The notes beneath the pieces are model-generated. The model made no database searches. It saw only the letters and a list, made by a program, of their open reading frames with translations, and was not told the origin of the DNA. Below are positions 26,710-37,700 of a DNA stretch of 64,000 nt, in pieces. How positions within the stretch are numbered: the stretch's first letter is position 1; every line of letters begins with the position of its first letter. This DNA comes from UBA4459 sp963776205 (GTDB taxonomy: Bacteria; Bacteroidota; Bacteroidia; Bacteroidales; F082): the NCBI GenBank assembly GCA_963776205.1, contig CAVZLR010000005.1, forward strand, positions 1 to 64,000, written 5' to 3'. The position numbers were made by a program, and so were the translations under genes.

Positions 26710-26809
26710 CTTGCATACTGAACTTATTATTTGATGTAAAAAATAGCAAAATATATCTTTGAATTAAAGATAAATCACTGACCTTTGCACTCCCAAATAT
26801 AGATGCATC

Positions 26810-27400
26810 ATGGAAGTAACTTTTTTTGATTCAAACTGGTTCATATATGGCCTGTTGCCACTGCTAATCTTTTTTTCGCGGATAGTAGATGTAACCCTGG
26901 ACACTTTGCGAATTGTTTTTATCTCACGCGGAAACAAAGTAATTGCACCCATATTGGGTTTTTTTGAGATACTAATCTGGTTGATCGCCATAACGAGGAT
27001 CATGGAAAACCTGGATAATGTAACTACCTATTTTGCTTATGCAGCTGGTTTTGCAGTTGGTAATTATGTAGGATTACGTGTAGAGGAAAAGCTGGCAATG
27101 GGTATGCAGATTATCCGGATTATAACAGGCAGAAACTCCAGCGAATTGATTGCAAGCTTGCGTCAAAAAGGTTTTGGTGTCACAGCTGTAGATGCAGAAG
27201 GTAAAGATGGGCCGGTTCACGTAATTTTTCTGATTACCAAACGACAGTTGGCAAAAGAAGTAATCTCAATCGTCAATAAATATAATCCAAAAGCTTTTTA
27301 TTCGATAGAAGATGTCCGTTCCGTAAATCTTGATAATTCAACATTTTTAGCTGGTGCTAAAAGTGGTGGTTTCCCAAGATGGATGCGTAAAGCCAGATAA
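26810..27400 (+). CDS. UPF0316 (DUF2179) membrane protein
   Basis: A 196-residue protein with three membrane segments in its first 100 residues (WFIYGLLPLLIFFSRIVDV, PILGFFEILIWLIAITRI, TTYFAYAAGFAVGNYVGLRV) and a soluble C-terminal DUF2179 domain (about 105-180). VDVTLDTLRIVFISRGNK and the G-V-D-G pattern of the C-terminal domain match the UPF0316/YebE family as I recall it. Function is unknown. Related DUF2179 domains occur in YitT-type membrane proteins. It is monocistronic and convergent with the M3 peptidase. Confidence 0.8.
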   Translation: MEVTFFDSNWFIYGLLPLLIFFSRIVDVTLDTLRIVFISRGNKVIAPILGFFEILIWLIAITRIMENLDNVTTYFAYAAGFAVGNYVGLRVEEKLAMGMQIIRIITGRNSSELIASLRQKGFGVTAVDAEGKDGPVHVIFLITKRQLAKEVISIVNKYNPKAFYSIEDVRSVNLDNSTFLAGAKSGGFPRWMRKAR

Positions 27401-27423
27401 CAACAGTTTACAAAAAAGATAGT

Positions 27424-29536
27424 TTATTTCAACCCCTTACGTTTCAACATTGCATCGGGGTTTGGCTCTTGCCCACGGAATTGAACATACATTTTCATCG
27501 GATCATCAGAACCACCTTTTGATAATATATTTTCACGAAATGCCGTCGCAGTGGATTTGTCAAATATTCCATTTTCTTTAAAAGCTTCAAAAGCATCAGC
27601 ATCCAGAACTTCTGCCCATGCGTAACTGTAATATCCAGACGAATAACCTCCAGAAAATATATGAGCAAAATAAGGACTGCGATAACGCACAATGATCTCA
27701 GGAATCATTTGCATATTTTCAAGCGAAGCATTTTCAAATGCCATCACATCATATTGCTTTTCTTCAGTAATCGTGTGCCAGTCCATATCCAGCAGCGCTG
27801 CCGACATGAATTCAACGGTAGTAAACCCCTGGTTGAATTTATTTGCATTGTCCATCTTCTGAACCAGTTCGTCAGGAATGATTTCGCCGGTTTCATAATG
27901 AGTGGCATAAATTTTCATCACATCAGGATGGGTGGCCCAATTCTCCATTATTTGAGATGGTAATTCTACAAAATCACGAGGTACAGAGGTTCCTGAAATA
28001 CTCACATAATTGCAATCGCTTAGCAAGCCATGCAGCGAATGGCCGAATTCGTGGAACATCGTACTCACCTCATCAATACTCAGCAATGAGGGCTGATCGG
28101 CAGTTGGTTTGGTAAAATTGCAAACCATTTGGATGACCGGTAAAACGTTTTCACCATCTCTTACATATTGTTTACGGAAGCTGGTCATCCAGGCACCGCC
28201 ACGTTTGCTTTCACGAGGAAAGAAATCCATATACAAAATGCCAACAGTAGTTCCATCTGCCTCCTTCACCTCGTATGTTACAACCTCGGGATGATAAACG
28301 GGGAGATCTTTTCTTTCATTGAATTGCAATCCGTATAATTTCTCTGCAACGGTAAACATGCCCTGTTTTACATTTTCAAGCACAAAATAGGGACGTAAAG
28401 CGCCATCGTCAAAGGCATATTTTTCCTTTTTCAATTTTTCAGCATAATACCACCAATCCCATGGCTCTAACTTAAAATCGCCACCCTCCTGATCAATTAT
28501 AGCTTGTAATTCGGCAGCTTCAGCTATGGCAACAGGTAATCCGGCGTCCATCAGGTTGCCAATGAGTTCATACACTTTTTCGGGTGTTTTGGCCATATTG
28601 TTATCCAGTACATAATCGGCATGGGCTTTAAAACCCAGCATATTGGCACGCCGTAACCGAAGGTTCACCATTTCATTAACGATCGTCTGGTTATCATATT
28701 CATTGCCATTGTTGCCACGTTCAATATATCCTTTAAACAAATATTCGCGGTTTTCTCGGTTGTCGGCATAAGTGATGAACGGTATCAGGCTTGGTTTGTG
28801 CAGTGTGAATACCCATTTGCCAAACATTTCTTCTGATTTGGCTGTTTCAGCCGCTGCCAGCGATTACTGATGCAGGAAGACCAGATAAGTCATTCTTGTC
28901 TTCAATTACCAGCTTAAAGTTATTGGTTTCGGCCAGCAGATTTTCTCCAAATTGTATTGAAAGCAAAGAAAGCCGTGAATTAATATCACGAAACTCATCT
29001 TTTTGATCGGCTGGTAAGTTGGCACCGCCTCTTACAAAATTGTCGTAGGTTTTCTTCAGCAGCATTTTCTGCTCGGTGGTCAGTCCCAGTGTTTCTTTCT
29101 CGTCATTGATAGTTTTCACACGTGCAAAAAGCTTCTCGTTGAGCCAGATATCATCTTCGTGAGCCGATAATAACGGAGCCACATCTTTAGCAATTTGTTG
29201 TAATTCAGGATTGGTGTGTGCTTCATTTACATTTCCGAATACGTTATCAACCCTGGTCAGTAGTTCGCCACTTTCGTCAAGCGCGGCAATGGTATTTTCA
29301 AAGTTTGGTATTTCTTTCGACTTGACGATTGCTTCTATTTCCTGGTTATGGATTTTTATCGCTTCTTTATAAGCAGGCAGGTAGTCACTATTTTTAATTT
29401 GTTCGAAAGGGGGCACGCCAAAGGGTGTATTCCATTCAGTTAATAAAATATTGTCAGTCATTTCTTTCTCTTTATTTTGTTCACAGGCCGAGAATAGCAT
29501 GGCCAGTATTACAATAATGGGGATGAGGTGTTTCAT
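27424..29536 (-). CDS. M3-family oligopeptidase (Dcp/OpdA type), frameshifted
   Basis: A zinc metallopeptidase of about 700 residues in two frames: 29536-28847 (N-terminal) and the rest from about 28857 to 27424. HEFGH (28039-28053) is the zinc site, followed by SLHGLLSDCNY. The N-terminus is a lipoprotein signal (MKHLIPIIVILAMLFSACEQ). The first frame ends LPASVIAGSG; deleting one C of the pair at 28857-28858 gives VIAAAAETAKSEEMFGKW and joins the halves exactly as in the family. Peptidyl-dipeptidase Dcp of Bacteroidota is commonly a lipoprotein of this size, working on short peptides in the periplasm. The break probably reflects sequence error. Confidence 0.88.
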
Positions 29537-29669
29537 GGTGGTAATTTGATTTGAATTTCATGTGTAAAAAGCGATCAAATTTAACCAAAAAACACACGTC
29601 AGATTTCGCTATTCCTAATTTAGAAATAGCTGAAATAGACAAATAAAAATAGGGTAATCAGATAATTGA

Positions 29670-30401
29670 TTATTGCAGCGAGCTGGCTTCTTCTTTGTTC
29701 AGAAGCATCGCATCCTCCATCAGCACATCGTATGCATAGCCATAACCGAAATCTTTATTCAGTGCGATGGTGCCTTCAAAGGTCACCAGGTCGCCAATTT
29801 GGCATTCAGCAGCAGTGGTAATGGTCAGATCGAATTTGCCGCCGGCTTCAGTGCCATCCTGGATATGCACCCAGTTTTTGTTCATCACAGCTTGGGTGTA
29901 TTTTACAACTACACCACGAATTTTTACCTTTTTGCCATCATATTTGGACGGGTCTGACAACAATGTGGCAAGCGTAACGCCTCCTTCAACAGCCTCCATA
30001 GGTTCAATTTCCTGGTTGCTGGCTTTTGGTGTTCCCATTTTTTCTTCGGCCGGTTGTCCGGCTGCAAATGGTTCGGGGCTAATTTCTTCAATAAAATAAA
30101 TATTGTCGAAAGTCTTTTCAAGTTCCCGGCTTGGGAAGTCTTTCATTTCCATAAAACTATCGAAATAATAGGTGCTACCCACTTTAATTTCTTCACTGCG
30201 TGGAATGGCACCCCAGTATTCTTCTCCGTCTTCATTTAATTTCAAATAGGTGTATGATGTGGTTTGAATCACTTCTTTTACAACAACTTCTTTCAAATTA
30301 GGGTTTGTTAAACGGAAATTCTTTTTTCCACTGGTCGAATCACAGGCTATGATTCCAGTTAAAAATATGATACTTAATAATATGACAATTTTCTGTTTCA
30401 T
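29670..30401 (-). CDS. Lipoprotein with predicted OB-fold domain
   Basis: The frame is open from 30434, but the start at 30401 (MKQKIVILLSIIFLTGIIAC) gives a standard lipoprotein signal with Cys at residue 20. The mature protein has about 223 residues. Residues 40-110 form a beta-rich domain (SYTYLKLNEDGEEYWGAIP). Residues 140-225 (LLSDPSKYDGKKVKIRGVVV, NWVHIQDGTEAGGKFDLTIT, IGDLVTFEGTIALNKDFGYG) look like an OB-fold of the kind found in cytochrome-associated or nucleic-acid-binding-like lipoproteins. The precise role is unknown. Confidence 0.7.
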   Translation of the reverse strand: MKQKIVILLSIIFLTGIIACDSTSGKKNFRLTNPNLKEVVVKEVIQTTSYTYLKLNEDGEEYWGAIPRSEEIKVGSTYYFDSFMEMKDFPSRELEKTFDNIYFIEEISPEPFAAGQPAEEKMGTPKASNQEIEPMEAVEGGVTLATLLSDPSKYDGKKVKIRGVVVKYTQAVMNKNWVHIQDGTEAGGKFDLTITTAAECQIGDLVTFEGTIALNKDFGYGYAYDVLMEDAMLLNKEEASSLQ

Positions 30402-30473
30402 GATTTTTTTTGTTTTGATGGCGAAGATAAACAAACGTTTTAAAAAATTAGCAGGATCAGTAAATTTGTATCA

Positions 30474-31526
30474 CTAAAATTTTATAGAATAAGCCAAGTA
30501 ATTGGGATTTGAATTGAACATTTGAGGATTGCTAAAATCAACCTCAAATCCGTTGATAATCTTTGAATAATAGTTTTTTATGCGCTCACTCTCATCCGTT
30601 ACAGATGCGAAGAAATAAGAATGAGAAGGTCCTGGAGGTAAGGATGCTCCCACTGCATTTGTGAAATTCACATAAAATGCATTTGATGCAAGTGGTGGCT
30701 CAGGATCTTCACCCAGTTGCATACCCATGCTTGAAAAAATGCGCAATCCGATCAAGTTCATATCTTTTCCATTGCTGTTGATATAGATGCGCTTTTGAAA
30801 ATTCAGCTGCTCAACCCACTTGTAATGTTCTTCCTGCTCAACCGCTGCAGCATTAATGATAAGGTTGTCGATAAATGGTTGATCAAAACCTGCATGTAGT
30901 TTTTTTCCTACTAAATTTTCCAGATAATAATTGCCCAGGCTGTGAAAAAACATGGATAAATTTCCTTCAGAAAATGAATTGTCTTTGTCGCTTCTGGTAT
31001 GTTCTACTTTATGAAGGAAATCGCTGAAATGAACAGTCGCCTTTTCAACATTGGAAAGTGAATTTTTGAAATTTCTAATCGCACCTAAGTCGGGATCACG
31101 TGATGGCCATGCATACAAAAGAACATTCACAAGGTGCAACTTCTGAATTTCCTTTGCACGTTGCACGGCACTCTTTAGGTCCTTACCATCACCGTGTACA
31201 AATATAACCCAGTTTTCGTGTTCGAAATCTTGGTTTAACAATTCCTCCATTGAGTTATCCCGGGTGTAATTCCATTGGTCTTCTGAGTAAGAAGCTGTTA
31301 AATAACTAAAATGGCCACTCTCATCCGGTTTTGATTCAAATAAAATGGAATCATTGTTTAATTGCATGACAGACCTGTTGGTGACCACAGCTATTTTGTG
31401 CTGATAAACAGTTGATTTTGAGAGGAAGATAGTTTCTTTGGCTTTTGATGTTTGTGTCAGTACTATAAAGATCAGCAACCATACAGCATGCTGAAAAAAT
31501 TTGTGTTTGAATGTAGTTTTTTTCAT
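30474..31526 (-). CDS. DUF900-like alpha/beta hydrolase, exported
   Basis: A 350-residue protein with a signal peptide (about residues 1-30) and an alpha/beta-hydrolase body: NWVIFVHGDGKDLKSAVQRA (oxyanion region, about residue 105), LLYAWPSRDPD, and FFHSLGNYYLENL holding the nucleophile serine in an H-S-L-G context (about 195). The pattern FVHG, WPS and HSLGN is typical of DUF900 proteins. The substrate is unknown. It is monocistronic; the 5' gap of 226 bases to the divergent glutamate dehydrogenase gene probably holds both promoters. Confidence 0.65.
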   Translation of the reverse strand: MKKTTFKHKFFQHAVWLLIFIVLTQTSKAKETIFLSKSTVYQHKIAVVTNRSVMQLNNDSILFESKPDESGHFSYLTASYSEDQWNYTRDNSMEELLNQDFEHENWVIFVHGDGKDLKSAVQRAKEIQKLHLVNVLLYAWPSRDPDLGAIRNFKNSLSNVEKATVHFSDFLHKVEHTRSDKDNSFSEGNLSMFFHSLGNYYLENLVGKKLHAGFDQPFIDNLIINAAAVEQEEHYKWVEQLNFQKRIYINSNGKDMNLIGLRIFSSMGMQLGEDPEPPLASNAFYVNFTNAVGASLPPGPSHSYFFASVTDESERIKNYYSKIINGFEVDFSNPQMFNSNPNYLAYSIKF

Positions 31527-31712
31527 GGATCAAAGATTTGTTTACCTTCAAAACAACTAAAAACCATTATTGTTTAATTTAATTTATATATGTTTAAACA
31601 AAACTAATTTATGATCTTATTCTTACTTATTATTTTCAATGGATGAGCTTGGTATTCCCCAATTTATTTATTTAATTTTACTGATTGATGATGAGTGAAC
31701 GGAGGATAAGAA

Positions 31713-31760
31713 ATGACGATAGAATTATTACCAATTCATAACTTTTTACGATATGAGTGA
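31713..31760 (+). CDS. Possible upstream ORF of glutamate dehydrogenase
   Basis: A 15-codon frame MTIELLPIHNFLRYE whose TGA overlaps the dehydrogenase start codon region (ATGAGTGA). It has a rare clear Shine-Dalgarno, GGAGG at 31701-31705, 7 bases before its ATG. Strong ribosome binding upstream of an overlapping stop/start suggests translational coupling. A chance frame cannot be excluded. Confidence 0.35.
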   Translation: MTIELLPIHNFLRYE

Positions 31761-33039
31761 CACTTCGTACAATGCATTTACGGATGCACAAAAGCTTTTT
31801 GATCGTGCCGCTGATCTGCTTGATCTGGATCAGGCAACCCGTGATTTGCTTCGCACTCCACAGAAGGAATTTCATTTCAGCATACCTGTTAGGATGGACG
31901 ATGGAAAAGTGAAAATATTTCAGGGTTACCGCGTTATGCACAATGATGCGAGAGGTCCGGCCAAGGGGGGCATTCGGTTTCATCCGCATGAAACAATTGA
32001 TACGGTCAGGGCACTGGCCATGTGGATGACCTGGAAGACAGCCGTAGTGGATTTGCCATTGGGCGGTGGTAAAGGGGGCGTAATCTGCGACCCTCATAAT
32101 TTGAGTTCTTTTGAACAGGAAAGACTTTGCCGGGGTTGGGTCAGGCAGGTTTATAAAAATATTGGGCCTCAAATTGACATTCCGGCACCTGAAGTGATGA
32201 CCAATGCGCAGCATATGCTTTGGATGCTTGATGAATACGAGGTGATTAGCGGCTCAAGGCAACCAGGTGTTATTACCGGTAAACCTGTCGGTATGGGCGG
32301 TTCATTGGGTAGGGCTGAAGCTACCGGTTATGGTGTAATTATTAGTCTGCGTGAAGCACTCAAGGAACTCGGAATTGATCCATCAGAAACTACAGCCAGT
32401 ATACAGGGTTTTGGCAATGTTTCGCAATACGCTATCGAACTCTACCAGCAGATGGGCGGAACCGTAAATTGTGTTTCTACCTGGGTACAGGATGAACAGG
32501 ATAGTTATGCTATTCATAAACCTGAAGGCATCAACCTGGAGGAAATCAGATCAATAACAGATTCATTTGGGGGCATAAATATCTCCAAAGCAGTAAAAAT
32601 GGGTTATAAAATGATTCCAGGCGAAGATTGGATAAAGCAAGAAGTGGATATCCTCATTCCAGCAGCAATTGAAAATCAGATTACTAGGGATAATGTTGAT
32701 CAAATTCATAAAAAGGTTAAAGTAATTGCTGAGGCTGCAAATGGGCCTACTTCACCAGATGCTGCCAAAGCACTTAATGAAAAAGGCATTTATACCATCC
32801 CTGATTTTCTGGCAAATGCCGGAGGTGTTACCTGCAGTTATTTCGAGCAGGTACAAAGCAATATGAATTATTACTGGGAGAAAGATGAGGTGCTTAGCAA
32901 GCTTGATTTAAAAATGACCAGTGCTTTTATTTCAGTAAGCGATTTTGCAAAAACTAATAATTTAAATATGCGTGATGCGGCTTATGTAATATCAGTAAAC
33001 AGAGTGTCGCAAGCGTGTAAAGACCGGGGATGGGTATAA
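31753..33039 (+). CDS. Glutamate dehydrogenase (Glu/Leu/Phe/Val family)
   Basis: A 428-residue dehydrogenase that interconverts glutamate with 2-oxoglutarate and ammonium. Motifs: GPAKGGIRFHP (about residue 70), MTWKTAVVDLPLGGGKGGV with the catalytic lysine (about 96), IDIPAPEVMTNAQHMLWML, GFGNVSQYAIELYQQMGGTV for the dinucleotide, and EAANGPTSPDA. Length matches the NAD-type GudB/RocG class more than the 445-residue GdhA class. It is followed after 11 bases by the first PPDK_N-like gene and looks like the lead gene of an operon with two of them. Confidence 0.93.
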   Translation: MSDTSYNAFTDAQKLFDRAADLLDLDQATRDLLRTPQKEFHFSIPVRMDDGKVKIFQGYRVMHNDARGPAKGGIRFHPHETIDTVRALAMWMTWKTAVVDLPLGGGKGGVICDPHNLSSFEQERLCRGWVRQVYKNIGPQIDIPAPEVMTNAQHMLWMLDEYEVISGSRQPGVITGKPVGMGGSLGRAEATGYGVIISLREALKELGIDPSETTASIQGFGNVSQYAIELYQQMGGTVNCVSTWVQDEQDSYAIHKPEGINLEEIRSITDSFGGINISKAVKMGYKMIPGEDWIKQEVDILIPAAIENQITRDNVDQIHKKVKVIAEAANGPTSPDAAKALNEKGIYTIPDFLANAGGVTCSYFEQVQSNMNYYWEKDEVLSKLDLKMTSAFISVSDFAKTNNLNMRDAAYVISVNRVSQACKDRGWV

Positions 33040-33050
33040 AAAGTGTTTCT

Positions 33051-34793
33051 ATGACGAATAATTTTGAAAATGAATTGCTCCCTTTTAACCGAAGCAAGTT
33101 TTTAAATGCTGAGCATAAACTAACCTATATCGGGTTAGGAGCAATAGGAGGAAAAGCACATGGTCTGGCTAGCATTAACCACATCATTCTAAATGATTTA
33201 AACAAGGAGCAATTTCCTGGTATTGATGTAGGTATTCCTGCTATGACCATTATCCGAACAGATGTTTTTGATGCTTTTATGAAAAGAAATAAGTTGGCTG
33301 ATATTGCTTATTCGGATGTACCCGACGATCGCATTGCCCATGCTTTTCAAAAAGCTGATTTGCCTTTTGAAGTATTGGGTGATTTGCGTGCGTTAATTTC
33401 ACAAGTTACAACTCCTTTGGCCGTAAGGTCTTCAAGTATGCTCGAAGATGCTATGCATGAACCTTTTGCAGGTATTTATGGTACGAAAATGACCCCAAAT
33501 AATCAGCCAGATATCAATACACGTTTCAATAAATTGGTTGAAGCTATTAAATATGTATATGCCACTACTTTTTTCAAATCGGCCAAAGATTATATGAGCG
33601 CTACACCTCATAAAACTGAAGACGAAAAAATGGCTGTAATTATTCAGGAAGTCATCGGAAAAAAATATAAAAATCGATTTTATCCTGAATTGTCCGGAGT
33701 AGGAAGGTCGCATAATTACTATGCATTCGGCCATGCCGATCCTAAAGACGGTATTGTGAACCTGGCGTTAGGGTTGGGAAAAACCATTGTTGATGGTGGC
33801 AACTCATGGTCATATACACCTGCTTATCCCAAAGCCGATCCGCCTTTTAACAATATAAATGATATGCTGAACAATACCCAGCGAAATTTTTGGAGCGTGA
33901 ATATGGGAAATACTTCCGCTTATGATCCTGTTATGGAGACCGAGTATATGCTGGAAGAAAACATAGTTTCGGCAGAAGAAGATAATTCGATGCGTTATGT
34001 GGCATCAACACTAGATAGTCAGTCGGGCAGGATTGTGATGGGTATTTCGAAAAGCGGCCCCCGCTTGCTGAATTTCGCACCCATCCTCCGTTTGGGTGAA
34101 ATCCCACTGAATAACCTGCTGATAAAATTAATGGATGTTTGTGAAAAGAATGAAGGGGCTCCAGTAGAGATAGAATTTGCGATGTCATTTTCTGACAAGG
34201 GACCTCATAAATTTGGGTTTCTGCAGGTCCGTCCTATGGCAGTTTCTAACGATATTGTCGATCTTTATGATCATGATTTAACAGGAGATCATGTGCTGGC
34301 ATCATCTGATAAAGTATTGGGTAATGGAACAAATAATTCGATAAAAGATATCGTCTTTATCAAACAGGAAGAATTTGATGTTATGAAAACGCATCAGATT
34401 GCCGATGACCTTGAAAAGATTAATAAAAAGTTGGTAAGTGAAGACAAACCATATCTATTAATAGGTTTTGGAAGGTGGGGTACTTCAGATGCTTCAGCTG
34501 GGATTCCGGTGAACTGGGGCCAGATATCAGGGGCTAAAGCCATTATTGAAGCAGCGCTTGCAAATGTAAATTTTGAACTTAGCCAGGGATCGCATTTTTT
34601 CCATAATGTGACTGGTTTTGGAGTTTACTATTTCTCCATTCCATCCGAGAAAACACAAACAATCAATTGGTCATGGCTGAAAGCCTTACCTGCAAGCCAT
34701 GAAACCCGGATGGTAAAACATATTTGTATTGACGAACCACTTCAAATAAAAGTGGACGGACGAACCGGCAAAGGAACGATTATAAAACCTTAA
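33051..34793 (+). CDS. PPDK_N-domain protein A
   Basis: A 580-residue protein; I start at 33051 (MTNNFENELLP) rather than 33030, which overlaps the dehydrogenase. The N-terminal two thirds match the ATP-grasp domain of PEP synthase/pyruvate phosphate dikinase: GLGAIGGKAHGLASI (about 28), PLAVRSSSMLEDAMHEPFAG (about 120) and NLALGLGKTIVDGG (about 235). There is no swivelling phosphohistidine domain (TCH-type motif) and no PEP barrel, so it cannot be a complete PEP synthase. The C-terminal 150 residues carry IGFGRWGTSDASAGIPVNWG and GSHFFHN (34587-34607), a domain shared with the next two paralogues. Function unknown. Confidence 0.8.
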   Translation: MTNNFENELLPFNRSKFLNAEHKLTYIGLGAIGGKAHGLASINHIILNDLNKEQFPGIDVGIPAMTIIRTDVFDAFMKRNKLADIAYSDVPDDRIAHAFQKADLPFEVLGDLRALISQVTTPLAVRSSSMLEDAMHEPFAGIYGTKMTPNNQPDINTRFNKLVEAIKYVYATTFFKSAKDYMSATPHKTEDEKMAVIIQEVIGKKYKNRFYPELSGVGRSHNYYAFGHADPKDGIVNLALGLGKTIVDGGNSWSYTPAYPKADPPFNNINDMLNNTQRNFWSVNMGNTSAYDPVMETEYMLEENIVSAEEDNSMRYVASTLDSQSGRIVMGISKSGPRLLNFAPILRLGEIPLNNLLIKLMDVCEKNEGAPVEIEFAMSFSDKGPHKFGFLQVRPMAVSNDIVDLYDHDLTGDHVLASSDKVLGNGTNNSIKDIVFIKQEEFDVMKTHQIADDLEKINKKLVSEDKPYLLIGFGRWGTSDASAGIPVNWGQISGAKAIIEAALANVNFELSQGSHFFHNVTGFGVYYFSIPSEKTQTINWSWLKALPASHETRMVKHICIDEPLQIKVDGRTGKGTIIKP

Positions 34794-34796
34794 GTT

Positions 34797-37700
34797 ATGA
34801 GTGAGAAAAAACCGTTGGATGTATTACTAAGCGAACTTAAGGAACGCGCAAAAGAGCTCAATTGCCTATACCAGGTGCAGGAATTATTGAATAATCCTGA
34901 AAAGACCATAGATGATATTTGTAATGGCCTGGTAGAGGCCATTCCCCCCGGATGGCAATATCCTGATATTTGTCGGGCAAGAATTCAGCTTTTTGAAAAT
35001 ACTTATTCTTCCGTTGATTTGGCTGAGACCGAATGGGTATTAAAGTCGGATATCCATATTCAAAATGATGTTGTAGGACAGATTTTTGTTTATTATGAAG
35101 AAGAAGCGCCTACTATGGATGAAGGCCCATTCTTAAAAGATGAGCGAAAATTGATCAATACCATTGCTGAGCGTTTGGGACTGCACTTGCTGCATCAGCA
35201 GTTGAAAAATGTTTTTGATAAACAAAACCAGATTGATACTGAACATAAAAAAGAATGGGAGGTCATTCTGGATATGCTCAGGCAAACCAATCCGAAATTA
35301 CTGATAAGGTTATCTCGTAAGATGGTTAATTACCTGTGCTGGACCGGGGTTAAAAAAGCAGAAAAATTACTCGAGAAATTCAGCTCTGCATTTCATGAAG
35401 AAGGGGAACTGATTGATGAGAACAAACCATTCAAAAAAAGCAACGATAGTGATTTGATCGGTCTGAGTTACGAAATTTTTGAGATTGCCGAAGAGAATCT
35501 GACCCTAGATAAAATATTGAACAATATTCAAAAATGGACAAAAGAAGATCGTTCAGGTTTTTTATCGAAGGTACTTGAAAATATGGGTTCATCCTTACAA
35601 GATATTAATAATGCCATTGAGCGTTATCACCACCTGGCGCCTCAAATGCTGGAATTGTCAGAAGCTAGGGAAAAAGGACTGCGTGTAGCTATGATCAGGC
35701 GGATTTTAACCGATCAGTCAGATTACATTGATATTGCAAAAAGATTTGTTGATGTAGATAGTTTTAATGAATTACTGAATAAGATCATTTCGCCGGTGGG
35801 TAGTCATGGAAAATTAGGCGGAAAAAGTGCCGGATTATTCCTGGCCAACCAGATGATCAATAAATATACGGCAGAGTTTGCGTCATTTGCTGAGATAAAA
35901 ATTCCAAAAACCTGGTATATCACTTCTGATGGTCTGTTGAACTTCATGGATTACAATAACCTTGAAGAAGTGATGGAACAGAAATATAAAGATATTGGCC
36001 AAATCAGACAGGAGTACCCGTATGTCATCCAGTTATTTAAAAACTCTACTTTTCCACCGGCCATCGTTAAAGGATTGATGATGGCTTTGGATGATTTTGG
36101 AAGCGTACCCTTGATCATCAGGAGTTCAAGTTTGCTGGAAGACCGTATTGGAATGGCATTTGCCGGAAAATACAAAAGCCTTTTTATTGCTAACCAGGGA
36201 ACCAGAGAAGAACGATTGGTAGCGCTGATGGATGCCATTGCAGAAATATATGCCTCAGTATTTGGACCAGATCCAATCGACTATCGAGCTGATAACGATC
36301 TGCTTGACTATCATGAGGAAATGGGAATTATGATACAGCAGGTTGTGGGCACCAAAATTGGACATTATTATCTGCCATCATTTGCAGGTGTGGCTTTCAG
36401 TCAGAATGAATTCCGTTGGTCGCCCAGGATTAACAGAAAGGACGGATTGATCAGATTGGTACCCGGTTTGGGAACCAGGGCCGTAGACAGGATAAGTAAC
36501 GATTATCCGATCTTAATTGCACCAGGGCAACCGCAGTTAAAAGTAAATGTAACCGTGGATGAAGTAGTCAAATATTCACCTAAATATCTGGACGTTATTA
36601 ACTTGCAAAGTGGGGAATTCGAAACGGTTGAACTTGAAGAATTGAAGCAATTTGGTAAAGAATACCCGATGATCCACCAGGTAGTTTCTAGGATGAAACA
36701 GGACTTTCTTCAACTCGCCAGCCCATTAACCATCGACTTTCAAAAAGATTTTCTGGTGGTAACATTCGAAGGGCTTGTGAATCGTACAAAATTTGTACAA
36801 CTAACCAAAGATATCCTTGAAGTCCTCAGCAAGGAATATAACAACCCTGTTGATATTGAATTTGCTCATGATGGAAGTAACCTGTATTTATTGCAATGTC
36901 GTACACAAAGCGCTGGTATAGAATACAAAGCTGCTGTTATACCATCAAACGTGCCTCTTGAAAAAACACTGTTTTCTGCCAACAAATACATTTCAAATGG
37001 TATTGTAACTGATATTACGCATATAGTTTATGTTGACCCAAAAAAATATGGAGAAGTATCAGACTATGAAACTCTGAAAGAAATTGGAAAATCGGTGGGC
37101 AGGCTGAACAAGATATTACCCAAACATCAATTTATTTTAATGGGTCCCGGCAGATGGGGTAGTAGGGGAGATATAAAATTAGGTGTTAGTGTTACCTATT
37201 CAGAAATCAATAACACATCAATGCTGATTGAGATTGCCAGGAAGACAAATGAATACACGCCAGATTTGTCATTCGGAACCCATTTTTTTCAGGATCTGGT
37301 AGAATCCAATATTCGCTACGTACCACTTTATCCTGATGACTATGGCGTCATTTTCAATATCAAATTTTTAGAAGAATCAGCAAATGTACTGACCAGTTTC
37401 TTACCTGATATGAAGAAATTGAAAGATGTTATTCGTGTGATTGATGTGCCTGCTTCTGCAAATGGTCAGGTATTAAATGTGTTGATGAATGGTGATTCAA
37501 ATAAAGCGCTGGCTATATTTTCTGAACCAACAGATTATATTGATGATGAAGCTAAAGAGTTGCAGTTGGGTTTAAGATCAGGTGTGATACAGGAAGATGT
37601 GCACTGGCAATGGCGCCTGCGAAATGTTGAGAAACTGGCATCACAGTTAGATCCGAAGCGTTTTGGCGTTAAAGGATTTTATTTGTTCGGAAGTGTTAAA

